Shown here: positions 1 through 10,645 of the stretch, piece by piece
Numbering within the stretch: the first letter of the stretch is position 1
Layout of the letters: every line of letters begins with the position of its first letter
NCBI GenBank assembly: GCA_021323735.1
Contig: JAJPKM010000035.1
Span: forward strand, 111,357-175,356
Source of the DNA: Gammaproteobacteria bacterium
GTDB taxonomy: Bacteria; Pseudomonadota; Gammaproteobacteria; Steroidobacterales; Steroidobacteraceae
DNA length: 64,000 nt
Direction of reading: 5' to 3'
Notes under the pieces: model-generated
What the model saw: the letters and a program-made list of their open reading frames with translations, nothing else
The model's database searches: none
Told to the model about the DNA's origin: nothing
Translations under genes and position numbers: made by a program

Positions 1-140
1 GCGAAATTCGGCCGCTGGACCTCAAGGTCGGCGACAAGATTCTTTTCGGTAAGTACAGCGGCACCGAAGTGAAGATGGATGGCGATGAGCTGGTGGTCAT
101 GCGTGAAGAAGACGTCATGGCCGTTGTGGAAGGCAAGTAA
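1..140 (+). CDS. groES: Co-chaperonin GroES, C-terminal part (5' end outside window)
   Basis: The first 140 bases read as the last 45 codons of the 10-kDa co-chaperonin, starting in mid-gene and ending in TAA. The tail contains [16 protein letters not shown] and ends in VMAVVEGK, which are hallmark C-terminal stretches of the family. GroES forms the heptameric lid on the GroEL folding chamber in the cytoplasm. groEL follows after 65 bases on the same strand, the classic groESL operon. The regulatory region, including any heat-shock promoter or CIRCE element, lies upstream of the window. Confidence 0.97.
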   Translation, partial: EIRPLDLKVGDKILFGKYSGTEVKMDGDELVVMREEDVMAVVEGK

Positions 141-193
141 GCCAACTAGCGAAAACCACGCACTTCGTAGTCCCGCAAATCAAATTCAATTAG

Positions 194-1852
<1,659 letters not shown>

Positions 1853-1915
1853 TACAGGCAATCGGCCGGTTACAGTCGGTAACCCGATGGCTGATGATGT
1901 ATGGGTAGATGATTC

Positions 1916-1956
1916 AGGCCTCGCCGGTCCAAAAGATCAGCGAGGCCTTTCCTTTT
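1916..1956 (+). terminator. Rho-independent terminator after groEL
   Basis: AGGCCTCGC at 1916-1924 pairs perfectly with GCGAGGCCT at 1940-1948, around a 15-nt loop. The stem is followed by a T-rich run (TTCCTTTT). It lies 63 bases after the groEL stop and before the opposite-strand EAL gene, so it ends the groESL transcript. Confidence 0.85.
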
Positions 1957-1997
1957 GTGCGGGTCGCCCAAAAAATACCGCCGGGCGTAGGCGGGAT

Positions 1998-3203
1998 TCA
2001 GCTCCGGGAACTCATCACTCGCCAGCGCCCTGTCCCAGCCGCCTCGGAACAGGGCCAAGTACCGACCAGCCGCTCGATCCCCGCCGGCTTGATGGCACCG
2101 CTGAAAAAGCGACCTTGCGCGGTATCAAAACCGGCACTGCGCACGAATCCGAGCATCTCGCTGCTCTCAACACCCGCCGCGCATACCACGAGTTCCAAGG
2201 TATGTGCGAGATTGGCGATCGCTTGAACGATCAGCGTCGCCTCGCGCACACGAACTACGTCGGAAATGAGCGACTGATCGACTTTAATCTCAGAGAAGGG
2301 CAATCGGTAAAGTTCCGTGAGCGAGGACACCCCCGAGCCAAAATGATCGAGTGTCAGACCCACGCCAAGAATACGTAGCCGCGTGAAAACGTCGAGCATG
2401 AGATCTCTGGCTTCGAGGCTTGGCGCTTCGGTCACGTCGAAAATCAACTGCTGCGCGGGAACTTCGTTTTCGCGCAGCAGGACGGCGACTCGCTCGGGGA
2501 ATTCACGATCCGTTATGAGCTTCGGACTGAGGTTGATCACCATTTCGAGCGACAAACCCAGCGCGAGCCATTGGCTGGCCTGGCGCACGGCTTCGGTCAT
2601 CACAAAATCCGTAAGCCGAACCATCAAATCGTGGTCCTCCATGGGACCGAGAAAATGGCTCGGATACAACAAGCCCCGACGCGGATGCTGCCACCGAACC
2701 AGCGCTTCAACGCCCTGCATTTTCAACTCAGCGGTACGGATATCGATCTTCGGCAGAAATTCGAGTACCAGTTCGTGCTCCGTGAGCGCCCGTTCGAGTT
2801 CGCCAAGCGCAATCGGGGGCGCATTCTTCAGATACGGCATCAGAAGCAGTTCGATGGCACCCGGATCGAGCGATCGAGTAGCCACTCCGATCACTCGGAG
2901 CCCTTGTGTTTCCGCGGTTCTCCTGGCGCCGGCAAGAACCCGGGTGTGGACGGCGCCAACGAGCAGCACCGCGGGTTTGGCAGCCCCTTGCGCGAGAATC
3001 TGGAGCAGGCCCAAGCCGTCAACATCGAGACCGTCAACCGCCAAAATCGCGATCGTGGGGTTGCAGGTCGCCAGAATCTCATGCAGTCCATCTGCTGAGT
3101 CGGCATCTACGCAATCGCATCCCAAGCTTTGAGCAACCGTCCGTAGGCTGTATAGCGATTTCGGGTCTTTATCCAGGATCAGCAGTATGTCCTTATCGTT
3201 CAT
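1998..3203 (-). CDS. Degenerate receiver + degenerate EAL-domain protein
   Basis: About 401 residues. Residues 1-125 look like a response-regulator receiver fold (begins MNDKDILLILDKDP), but the phospho-acceptor position holds Ala55 instead of Asp. Residues 135-385 form an EAL c-di-GMP phosphodiesterase domain: the signature is present as VEALVRW (Glu166), with Asn224, Glu259, Lys307, Asp309 and Gln363. The catalytic DDFG is DHFG (286-289), and the AEGVE glutamate is Ala343. Loss of two metal-binding positions suggests it does not cut c-di-GMP and may instead bind nucleotide or a partner. The ATG at 3203 is chosen because it overlaps the stop of the upstream GGDEF-like gene by 11 nt (coupled translation); an in-frame ATG 36 nt further upstream is possible. 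Confidence 0.85.
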   Translation of the reverse strand: MNDKDILLILDKDPKSLYSLRTVAQSLGCDCVDADSADGLHEILATCNPTIAILAVDGLDVDGLGLLQILAQGAAKPAVLLVGAVHTRVLAGARRTAETQGLRVIGVATRSLDPGAIELLLMPYLKNAPPIALGELERALTEHELVLEFLPKIDIRTAELKMQGVEALVRWQHPRRGLLYPSHFLGPMEDHDLMVRLTDFVMTEAVRQASQWLALGLSLEMVINLSPKLITDREFPERVAVLLRENEVPAQQLIFDVTEAPSLEARDLMLDVFTRLRILGVGLTLDHFGSGVSSLTELYRLPFSEIKVDQSLISDVVRVREATLIVQAIANLAHTLELVVCAAGVESSEMLGFVRSAGFDTAQGRFFSGAIKPAGIERLVGTWPCSEAAGTGRWRVMSSRS

Positions 3204-3780
3204 CGGCAAATGCGTAGCCTGTATCATTCTGCTTGGCACGGTTCATCGCGACTTCGGCATTCATGAGCAATGCCTCGGCGCGAGTCCCATGCAGCGGGTA
3301 AATGGCGATGCCGATGCTGGGATGGACGCAAAGGTGCAAGACGCCGGCTTCCAATGGGGTGGAGACAGCGCTCAACACAATGCCCGCGAGATCGCTCAGC
3401 TCGTCCCGTTTGGCCCGGCCTGGAACCAGGCAGGCAAACCGATCTTTCCCCTGGCGACTCAACATGTCCTCCGCTCGCACCGCTGCGACCAGCCGGCGGG
3501 CAATCATCTTGATGAATTCGTCGCCGGCGTGATGTCCATATGCATTAATGGGCAATATGTAGTCTTCTAAGTTGAGGCTGAGATACAGCACCGCAAGCGC
3601 TTGGTGCGGTGGCTCATTGCCGCTTAGCGCCAGCTCGAGCCGCGCGCGGAAGTACTCGCGGTTCGGCAGTAAGGTCAGCGCGTCATGCAATCCTTCATGG
3701 CGAGCTCGTTTCGCAGCACTCTGAGGCGTAGCGGATTCATTGCTCACTCGAGCAACCCATCTTGGCCGGGTCTGCGACAA
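3193..3780 (-). CDS. Degenerate GGDEF-domain protein (GKDRF)
   Basis: About 195 residues, essentially one GGDEF domain. The early part carries HDALTLLPNREYF, equivalent to the DxLTGLxNR signature, and GHHAGDEFIKMIARRL matches the helix before the active loop. The active-site loop is GKDRF rather than GGDEF, so diguanylate cyclase activity is unlikely. No sensory or membrane segment is present. The start is uncertain: TTG at 3780 is the longest choice and GTG at 3747 is an alternative; neither has a convincing ribosome site. It overlaps the downstream receiver-EAL gene by 11 nt, so the two form a coupled pair of apparently inactive c-di-GMP domains. Confidence 0.8.
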   Translation of the reverse strand: MSQTRPRWVARVSNESATPQSAAKRARHEGLHDALTLLPNREYFRARLELALSGNEPPHQALAVLYLSLNLEDYILPINAYGHHAGDEFIKMIARRLVAAVRAEDMLSRQGKDRFACLVPGRAKRDELSDLAGIVLSAVSTPLEAGVLHLCVHPSIGIAIYPLHGTRAEALLMNAEVAMNRAKQNDTGYAFADER

Positions 3781-4082
3781 TTTGCACTCGTCAAAGAGGA
3801 ACGGCCATTTCTACACCCCGATGTAACATGCCCCTCGCTCCGAGCGTTGTTACTAACACCTTGGCCAATGCCCCGTCTGTACGCCACCGCACCTATTGGG
3901 GCATCCCCGGCGCGCGTCGTCTATCATGAGGCAACTGTGCTGATCCATGCATGAGGTATCCATGATGCAAGTGTCGCTGTGCTGCGTGCTGATGAGTGTT
4001 CGTCTCGCATCGACGGGGACCTTGGCGCAGATCATCGTATTGTCCTCGAGCGCCGGGTGATCACGTGGCTGGCAGGACTGAA
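3781..4082. other. Divergent intergenic region, no gene recognised
   Basis: About 300 bases separate the GGDEF-like gene (minus strand) from the methyltransferase (plus strand). I see no conserved coding frame and no strong promoter. A 7-bp inverted repeat (ATGCCCC at 3868-3874, GGGGCAT at 3898-3904) is present with a 23-nt loop and no T-run, so its role is unclear. Confidence 0.5.
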
Positions 4083-4853
4083 TTGAGCTGGTCCGCCAAA
4101 ACATACGTCGCCTTCGAGGATGAACGCACGCGCCCGGTGCGTGACCTCCTGGGTGCACTGCCGCCGATCGATGCGCGCTCGGTGACTGATCTGGGTTGCG
4201 GGCCCGGCAACTCGACGGAAGTCCTGGCAACACGCTATCCCGGCGCTCGAGTAGCCGGCATCGACACCTCGCCCGACATGATCGCCGCGGCGAGGCGGCG
4301 GTTGCCGCAGATCGAATTTGCAGTGGACGATGTGAGCCGCTGGCAGGCTCCCGGACCTTTCGATGTGATCCTGGCGAACGCCGTGCTGCAGTGGGTGCCG
4401 CATCATGAAACGCTCTTGCCCAAACTCATCGGCAAACTCGCGCCGGGAGGCGGGTTGGCGGTGCAGATGCCCGACAATCTGGACACACCGGCACATCGCC
4501 TCATGCGCGAGGTGGCCGAGAACGGCCCATGGGCGGCGAAGCTGGCCGGTGCGTCGGCCGCGCGCACGTCATTGCCCAGCGTCGATCGGTACTACGCATT
4601 GTTGCAACCGCTGTGCGCGAAGGTGGATCTGTGGCGAACCACCTACCATCACCCGCTTGCCGGCGGTCCGTCGGCCATCGTCGAGTGGTTCAAGGGCTCA
4701 GGTCTGCGGCCCTTCGTCGAACCGCTGGACGGCGCGGAGCGCGACGCCTATCTCGCACGCTATACCGCGGCGATCGCGGATGCCTATCCGAGTCTGGCCG
4801 ATGGCGGTGTTTTGCTGCCGTTCCCGCGATTGTTCATGGTGGCGATTCGCTGA
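4083..4853 (+). CDS. tam: Trans-aconitate 2-methyltransferase family protein
   Basis: 256 residues from a TTG start with an AGGA ribosome site 5 nt upstream; this start matches the length of the E. coli enzyme (252). It is a class I SAM-dependent methyltransferase: motif I is DLGCGPGNSTEVL, followed by GIDTSPDMIAAARRR, FDVILANAVLQWV and LAVQMPDN. The C-terminal LWRTTYHH and GLRPF segments match Tam specifically. Tam methylates trans-aconitate, a spontaneous by-product of the citric acid cycle that inhibits aconitase. It ends 2 nt before glnE, so the two are probably co-transcribed. Confidence 0.85.
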   Translation: MSWSAKTYVAFEDERTRPVRDLLGALPPIDARSVTDLGCGPGNSTEVLATRYPGARVAGIDTSPDMIAAARRRLPQIEFAVDDVSRWQAPGPFDVILANAVLQWVPHHETLLPKLIGKLAPGGGLAVQMPDNLDTPAHRLMREVAENGPWAAKLAGASAARTSLPSVDRYYALLQPLCAKVDLWRTTYHHPLAGGPSAIVEWFKGSGLRPFVEPLDGAERDAYLARYTAAIADAYPSLADGGVLLPFPRLFMVAIR

Positions 4854-4855
4854 GA

Positions 4856-7726
4856 ATGACCCCAATGCCATCCATCGAGTCGGTCCCGGTAGAGCTGCGT
4901 GATTGCGTCGAGCGCTGGTGGGAACGGGCGTGCGCGCGGCCGGGGTTTCTGGATGTCTACCAGGCTTTGACGACCCAGCATCGCGCGCAGCTGCCGCGGG
5001 TGGTGGCGGCCAGCGAGTTTGTCGCCGGCGCATTGATTCAGGACCCGAAGTCTTTGGAGTGGTTCGCCGGACACGATGCAGGCACCTCATACGAGGTGAA
5101 TGCCGGCTATGAGGCTATGGTGGGATCGGCCTCCACGCTCGATCAAGCCGAATCGATCTTACGCGAGTGGCGACGGCGTGCCATGTCGCGGATTGCATGG
5201 CGCGACATCTCAGGGATCGCTACCGTCACGGAGACATTACTTGCCGTATCGGATTTGGCCGACGCCGCCGTCCGCGCGGCCGCAGCGGCCGCAGCGCGGC
5301 ACCTCGAGCCGATCTTCGGCAAGCCCCGATGCTCGAAGGAATCGTCCCCCTTCATCATCTTAGGAATGGGAAAACTGGGCGGCCGCGAACTCAACTTCTC
5401 GTCCGACATCGATCTCATTTTCCTCTCCGCCGAATCCGGCGAGACCGCGGGCCCGCGCGTCGTCGACAACGAGGAGTACTTCAACCGGCTCGGCCGCGAA
5501 ATCATCCGTTTGCTGGACCAGCGCACCGCCGATGGCTTCGTGTTTCGCGTCGACATGCGCTTGCGGCCGTTCGGGGACAGCGGACCTTTGGTCGTGAGCC
5601 TGGCGTCGTTGGAGGCTTACCTGCAGCAGCATGGACGAGACTGGGAGCGCTATGCTTGGATCAAGGCGCGCGCCATCGTCGGCATCGACGCTTATGCAAA
5701 CGCCTACGAAGAGTTCGTGCGCCCGTTCGTCTATCGCAGATACCTGGACTTCGGCGTGTTCGAGTCCCTGCGCGACATGAAGGCGCTGATCGTGCGCGAG
5801 GTGGCGCGTCGCGAACTCGATCATCATCTGAAGTTGGGCAAAGGCGGAATTCGGGAGGTCGAATTCATCGTGCAATCCCTGCAATTGGTGCGCGGCGGAA
5901 GCGATCGTCGATTGCAAGATCCCTCCTTGCTCCAGGTGCTGCCGCTCCTGGCCGGTTCGAAGCTGGTGTCGGAGCAGGACATTGCAGAACTCAGCGGGGC
6001 ATATTTGGAGCTGCGCAAGGCCGAAAACGCCCTGCAGATGATGCGCGATCAGCAAACGCACACCTTGCCGCAAGATCCGCTCGATCGTGCGCGGTTCGCC
6101 TTGCACCTGGGATTTCGCGAGTGGAACGACGCGGCCGCAAGCCTGGAGTCGACCCTCGGGCGGGTGGCGTCCCAATTCGACGCATTATTGTTCGGAGCCC
6201 CGGATGCGCAGCGCCGCCACGACATCGGCGTCGCGTGGCTGGACGCGGCGGATGCGCGAATCGCCGAGGAGTTGGCCGCCGGCGGCTTCCCGCAGGGCGA
6301 AATCGCCGCGGTTGCCGCTCTTCTGGAGACGTACCGGAATGCAGCGCCGTATCGGCGCCTGGATGAAGCGGGGCATCGGCGCCTCTACGTCATTCTGGCC
6401 CGGTTGCTTCAGTCGGCGGCACGTCATGCAGCGCCGGCAGTCGTCATGCAGCGAGTGCTTCGCGTGCTGGAGGCGATCGGCGCGCGGGCTTCGTACTTGG
6501 CGCTGCTCAAGGAGCAGCCCGAGGCCCTGGACCGGCTGATCGAGGTGTGCGCCATCAGCGGCTTTCTATCGCGGCAGATCGCCGATTTTCCCCTGCTGCT
6601 CGATGAGCTGATCGATGCCAAGGCGTTCGACGAGTTGCCGTCGCGCGCGGGATTTACCCTGGAGTTGGCCGCGCTACCTAAGCGGCTGCCGCAGGACGAT
6701 CCGGAGAGGCAGGTTGAGGCATTGCGGCAGTTTCAGAAAGTGGCCGTGTTCGCCGTGGCCCTCGCCGACTTGACCGGCCGCCTGCCGTTGATGCGTGTGA
6801 GCGATCGGCTCACGGATATCGCGGAACTCATCGTTCAATGCTGTATGGATCTCGCGTGGCAACAGATGACGCAGGCGTACGGCACGCCTTGTTGCGGCGA
6901 GGATTCCGCGGCTCTGCGCCCGGTTGTAGTCGCAGTCGCCGGGTACGGCAAGCTCGGAGGCTTGGAACTCGGCTATGCGTCGGATCTGGACCTCGTGTTT
7001 CTGCATGATTCGGCCGGCAGCATTCAGCTTACCGATGGTCCCCGTCCCATGGACAATGGCCTGTTCTTCTTGCGCCTGGGGCAGCGCATCGTTCATCTGC
7101 TCACCATGCATTCGGCCGCGGGACGGCTCTATGAAGTCGACATGCGCCTGCGGCCGAACGGTAAGGGCGGTTTTCTGATGACCGGTATCGATGCCTTCGA
7201 ACGCTATCAACGGACGGAGGCATGGACCTGGGAGCATCAAGCGCTGCTGCGTGCCCGCGCGGTGGCGGGGAACACCAGGCTCTGCGAGGCATTCGAAGCG
7301 GTGCGGCGCCGAATCCTGTCGAGCGCGGTGCGCAGGGATACGCTGCGCGCCGACGTCTTGGAAATGCGGCTGCGCATGCGCCGCGAGCTGTCCCGTTCGG
7401 GTGCCGACCAGTTCGACATCAAGCAGGACGCCGGTGGCATCGCGGACATCGAGTTTTTGGTTCAATACTGGGTATTGGCGGCGGCGCAGGAGCACCCTCA
7501 GCTGCTGACCTACTCCGACAACATTCGACAGCTCGAAGGGTTGGCGGCTGTCGGCGTGGTGGAGCACACGACGGCGGCGTGGCTGAAGGAAGTCTACATC
7601 GGGTACCGCACGGTGCTGCATCACCTGTCCCTCGAGGGCGATGATCGACGCATCGTCGCAGCCGCGCCGTACGCCGAGGTTCGGCGGCGGCTGGACGAAA
7701 TCTGGCGCACCGCATTCGCGGCCTGA
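4856..7726 (+). CDS. glnE: Bifunctional glutamine synthetase adenylyltransferase/adenylyl-removing enzyme
   Basis: 956 residues, close to E. coli GlnE (946). Two nucleotidyltransferase domains are visible. The N-terminal one, for AMP removal, has GMGKLGGRELNFSSDIDLIFL near residue 170 and VDMRLRPFGDSGPL. The C-terminal one, for AMP addition, has GYGKLGGLELGYASDLDLVFL near residue 695 and VDMRLRPNGKGGFL. The enzyme adds or removes AMP on glutamine synthetase subunits under PII control, adjusting nitrogen assimilation. The ATG at 4856 lies 2 nt after the tam stop. A much longer in-frame extension upstream overlaps tam completely and is not the real N-terminus. Confidence 0.97.
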   Translation: MTPMPSIESVPVELRDCVERWWERACARPGFLDVYQALTTQHRAQLPRVVAASEFVAGALIQDPKSLEWFAGHDAGTSYEVNAGYEAMVGSASTLDQAESILREWRRRAMSRIAWRDISGIATVTETLLAVSDLADAAVRAAAAAAARHLEPIFGKPRCSKESSPFIILGMGKLGGRELNFSSDIDLIFLSAESGETAGPRVVDNEEYFNRLGREIIRLLDQRTADGFVFRVDMRLRPFGDSGPLVVSLASLEAYLQQHGRDWERYAWIKARAIVGIDAYANAYEEFVRPFVYRRYLDFGVFESLRDMKALIVREVARRELDHHLKLGKGGIREVEFIVQSLQLVRGGSDRRLQDPSLLQVLPLLAGSKLVSEQDIAELSGAYLELRKAENALQMMRDQQTHTLPQDPLDRARFALHLGFREWNDAAASLESTLGRVASQFDALLFGAPDAQRRHDIGVAWLDAADARIAEELAAGGFPQGEIAAVAALLETYRNAAPYRRLDEAGHRRLYVILARLLQSAARHAAPAVVMQRVLRVLEAIGARASYLALLKEQPEALDRLIEVCAISGFLSRQIADFPLLLDELIDAKAFDELPSRAGFTLELAALPKRLPQDDPERQVEALRQFQKVAVFAVALADLTGRLPLMRVSDRLTDIAELIVQCCMDLAWQQMTQAYGTPCCGEDSAALRPVVVAVAGYGKLGGLELGYASDLDLVFLHDSAGSIQLTDGPRPMDNGLFFLRLGQRIVHLLTMHSAAGRLYEVDMRLRPNGKGGFLMTGIDAFERYQRTEAWTWEHQALLRARAVAGNTRLCEAFEAVRRRILSSAVRRDTLRADVLEMRLRMRRELSRSGADQFDIKQDAGGIADIEFLVQYWVLAAAQEHPQLLTYSDNIRQLEGLAAVGVVEHTTAAWLKEVYIGYRTVLHHLSLEGDDRRIVAAAPYAEVRRRLDEIWRTAFAA

Positions 7727-7830
7727 CCCGATTGCGCTTAAGGCCGTCGGCGAGCAAAATCGCGGATCGCCGGACGGCGGCCACACGAACCCCCTTTGAG
7801 GGCCAGTACCTTGTTGAGGAAATCCACCCG

Positions 7831-9987
7831 ATGTGCGGACGTTTCACAATTGCGGCAGCGGGCGCGCTGCTGATGCTCCTGGGGGCAGTCTCCGAGGCCC
7901 ATTCGCCGCCGCAGGCGGCTAATCCCCTGCTCGCCCCGTGGGTCGGACCGGCCGGCGGGGTGCCGCCCTTCGATGCCGTGCGCGTGGCGGACTTCAAGCC
8001 TGCGCTCGAAGCGGCCATGGCCGAGAATCTGGCGGAAATTGATCGCATCACCCGGAATCCCGCCGCCGCGACCTTCGACAACACCATCGCCGCATTGGAG
8101 CGCACCGGGCACAGGTTCAATCGGGTAAACGCCATCTACGGCGTATGGTCCTCGACCATGAGCACCGAGGACTTCCAGGCGGTGGAACGCGAAATGCAGC
8201 CGAAACTTGCCGCGTTTTCCGACAAGATTTATCAGAATGCAGCGCTGTTCGCGCGCATTCAAGCGGTCTACGGCTCCATGGACAAGCTCGCGCCGGTGGA
8301 ACAGCGGCTGTGTTGGTTCTACTTCAACAACTTCGTGCGCGCCGGCGCCAAGCTCGATGCGGCGGCAAAGCGGCGTGTCGCAAAGATCAATGAACGGCTG
8401 GCTACGTTGTTCGCAAACTTCAGCCAGAATCTCTTGGCCGACGAAGCCGACTATGTCCTGTATTTGAAGGACGCAGCGGATCTCGCGGGTCTGCCGGAAC
8501 CGCTGCGCGCGGCCGCGCACGCCGCCGCGGCGGCTCGCGGCCATGGCGGGGAGTGGGCAATTCTCAATACCCGGTCTTCCATGGACCCGTTCCTGACCTA
8601 TGCCGAGCGGCGCGACTTGCGTGAGAAGGTTTGGCGTACCTTTTACAGCCGCGGCGACAACGGTGACGCTCACGACAATAAGAAAATCATTGCCGAGATC
8701 CTGGCCTTGCGCGCGGAGCGCGCGAAGCTCTTGGGCTACCCCACCCACGCGCATTGGCGGGTGGCCGACAGCATGGCCAAGACGCCGGAGGCCGCCATGG
8801 AGCTGATGATGCGGGTATGGCCCGCGGCGGTGGCGCGCGAGCACGAGGAAGTCGCCGCGATGCAGGCCATCGCGGATCAGGAGCATGCCGGCATCAAGAT
8901 TGCGGGTTGGGATTACCGGTACTACGCCGAAAAGGTGCGCAAGGCGAAATACGATCTGGACATGAGCGAGGTCAAGCCCTACCTGCAGCTCGAGAAACTG
9001 CGTGAAGGCATGTTCTGGGCCGCAGGCCAGCTCTATGGCTTCGCCTTTACGCAGGTGTCCGGACTGCCGATCGCCAATCCGGATGTGCGGGTTTGGGAGG
9101 TGAAGAACGCCGCCAACGCCCACGTCGGATTCTGGTACTTCGATCCCTACGCGCGACCCGGCAAGAATTCCGGCGCATGGATGAGCGAGTATCGGGGCCA
9201 GGAGAATCTGGATTCCAGGATTTTCCCCATCGTGTCCAACAATACGAATTTCGTGAAGGATGAGAGCGGCGGTCCCCTGTTGATCAGCTGGGACGATGCG
9301 GTGACCCTGTTCCACGAGTTCGGCCATGCGCTGCATGGCCTGAATTCCGACGTCAAATACCCTTCGCTTGCCGGCACCAATGTGGTGCGTGATTTCGTCG
9401 AGTTTCCCTCGCAGCTGAATGAAAATTGGCTCTCGACGCCGGAGGTGCTGTCCCGGTTCGCGGTGCACTACCAAACCGGAAAGCCGATTCCGCCGGAACT
9501 GGTGGCGAAGATCAAGAAGGCGAGCACTTTCGATCAGGGATTTGCCACGGTCGAATATCTGGCGTCCGCGCTGGTCGACATGAAACTGCACCTGGCCGGC
9601 GATAGGCCGATCGATGCGGCGGAGTTCGAACGTACCACGCTGGCATCGTTAGGCATGCCCGCGGAGATGGTCATGCGCCACCGCACGCCGCAGTTCGCGC
9701 ATATCTTCTCGAGCGATGCCTACTCGGCGGGCTATTACAGCTACTTGTGGGCGGAAGTGCTGGACCACGATGCTTTCGAGGCATTTACCGAGGCCGGCGG
9801 ACCCTACGACAAGGCCGTCGCAAAGCGGCTGCACGATGACATCATGGTGGTCGGCAACAGCGTGGATCCCGGCCAGGCGTACCGAAACTTTCGCGGCGCC
9901 GATCCGAAGATCGACGGCTTGTTGCGGGCACGCGGATTTTCGCCCAAAAACCAAGTTCAGGCACAACAAGTTCAAGCGGAGCGATGA
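7831..9987 (+). CDS. Exported M3-family zinc metallopeptidase (Dcp/oligopeptidase-like)
   Basis: About 718 residues. The ATG at 7831, preceded by GAGGA, gives a hydrophobic signal peptide (CGRFTIAAAGALLMLLGAVSEAHS), so the enzyme is probably periplasmic. The zinc site LFHEFGHALHG (HEFGH near 495-499) and the downstream FVEFPSQLNENW with the third zinc ligand are typical of M3 thimet-like peptidases. The overall pattern is closest to peptidyl-dipeptidase Dcp or an oligopeptidase that trims short peptides. Its stop overlaps the start of the next gene (ATGA). About 100 bases separate it from glnE with no visible terminator. Confidence 0.9.
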   Translation: MCGRFTIAAAGALLMLLGAVSEAHSPPQAANPLLAPWVGPAGGVPPFDAVRVADFKPALEAAMAENLAEIDRITRNPAAATFDNTIAALERTGHRFNRVNAIYGVWSSTMSTEDFQAVEREMQPKLAAFSDKIYQNAALFARIQAVYGSMDKLAPVEQRLCWFYFNNFVRAGAKLDAAAKRRVAKINERLATLFANFSQNLLADEADYVLYLKDAADLAGLPEPLRAAAHAAAAARGHGGEWAILNTRSSMDPFLTYAERRDLREKVWRTFYSRGDNGDAHDNKKIIAEILALRAERAKLLGYPTHAHWRVADSMAKTPEAAMELMMRVWPAAVAREHEEVAAMQAIADQEHAGIKIAGWDYRYYAEKVRKAKYDLDMSEVKPYLQLEKLREGMFWAAGQLYGFAFTQVSGLPIANPDVRVWEVKNAANAHVGFWYFDPYARPGKNSGAWMSEYRGQENLDSRIFPIVSNNTNFVKDESGGPLLISWDDAVTLFHEFGHALHGLNSDVKYPSLAGTNVVRDFVEFPSQLNENWLSTPEVLSRFAVHYQTGKPIPPELVAKIKKASTFDQGFATVEYLASALVDMKLHLAGDRPIDAAEFERTTLASLGMPAEMVMRHRTPQFAHIFSSDAYSAGYYSYLWAEVLDHDAFEAFTEAGGPYDKAVAKRLHDDIMVVGNSVDPGQAYRNFRGADPKIDGLLRARGFSPKNQVQAQQVQAER

Positions 9988-10241
9988 GTATGGCGGCCAT
10001 GATCCAGGATGAACCTAAGCATCGACTGATAGCGCCGAACGCGCTACATCACTACACGGTCAACACCGCCGACTTACCGCTTTCGTGTCCGATGCCGGGC
10101 ATGATGTTGTGGAACTCGCACCCCAGGGTTTACCTGGCGATCGAACCCACGGGGTGGGCAAAGTGCTCTTACTGCGGCGCCGAATACACGCTCAATCGGA
10201 ATGCCTTAGGACCCGCCGACATCAAATCGCAAACCGACTAA
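9984..10241 (+). CDS. Small zinc-finger protein, CHCC type
   Basis: 85 residues (83 if the second ATG at 9990 is used). The C-terminal half has the pattern SCPMPGMMLWNSHPRVYL then KCSYCGAEY, giving Cys, His and a C-x2-C pair that match the zf-CHCC domain also seen in the NDUFS6/YmoA-like subunit of complex I. In bacteria this is a stand-alone protein of unknown function that is assumed to bind zinc. The ATG overlaps the M3 peptidase stop, so translation is coupled. The TAA shares bases with the convergent DUF6165 gene's stop. Confidence 0.8.
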   Translation: MSMAAMIQDEPKHRLIAPNALHHYTVNTADLPLSCPMPGMMLWNSHPRVYLAIEPTGWAKCSYCGAEYTLNRNALGPADIKSQTD

Positions 10242-10645
10242 GCCTGGCTGGAATCCTTGTATGCGGCGTAGGATTTTTCCTCGACGATGTTCGAGCCGAG
10301 TTTGGTGTTGATGCGCCGCTTGATGGCCGCACGCTCATCGTTCTCGAAATAGACGGCCCTGGCGAGCCGTATGAATTCGGCGTCGAAGGCCTTGGCGCGC
10401 TCCTTGTCGCGGATGCCGTCTTCGATCACCCAGAGGCGTTCGTTGACCTCGAGCAAGGCGTTGACGTCGGCTTCAATCCCGGGTTTCGCGTAGGCTGAAC
10501 GTCGCCAGGTGTCCTCGAGCACCTGCAATTCCGTGCGTACGTTAGAGAGTTTGCCTGCGTCGCTCATGCGCGCCGATTTGATCCGCAGGATGGTGATCTT
10601 GTCCAGCAATTCGCCAGGCGACATAGGAACCATGATTTCGCTCAT
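10238..10645 (-). CDS. DUF6165 family protein, LPS-gene associated
   Basis: 135 residues, beginning SEIMVPMSPGELLDKITILRIKS, the hallmark of the DUF6165 family. It is predicted to be mostly helical, with no signal peptide or membrane segment. No biochemical function is known. Family members commonly sit beside glycosyltransferase genes, as here, where its ATG overlaps the stop of the heptosyltransferase by 4 nt. It converges with the zinc-finger gene; the two stop codons overlap at 10238-10241. Confidence 0.8.
   Translation of the reverse strand: MSEIMVPMSPGELLDKITILRIKSARMSDAGKLSNVRTELQVLEDTWRRSAYAKPGIEADVNALLEVNERLWVIEDGIRDKERAKAFDAEFIRLARAVYFENDERAAIKRRINTKLGSNIVEEKSYAAYKDSSQA

Noticed and set aside
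3868..3904. ATGCCCC/GGGGCAT inverted repeat as a terminator or operator
   Set aside because: Long 23-nt loop, only 7 bp and no T-run; likely chance.
4529..4855. In-frame upstream extension of glnE
   Set aside because: It lies entirely inside tam in another frame, and GlnE proteins begin near the ATG at 4856.
7738..9591. Open frame of 617 codons antisense to the M3 peptidase
   Set aside because: No recognisable domain, biased composition, and complete overlap with a well-conserved gene.
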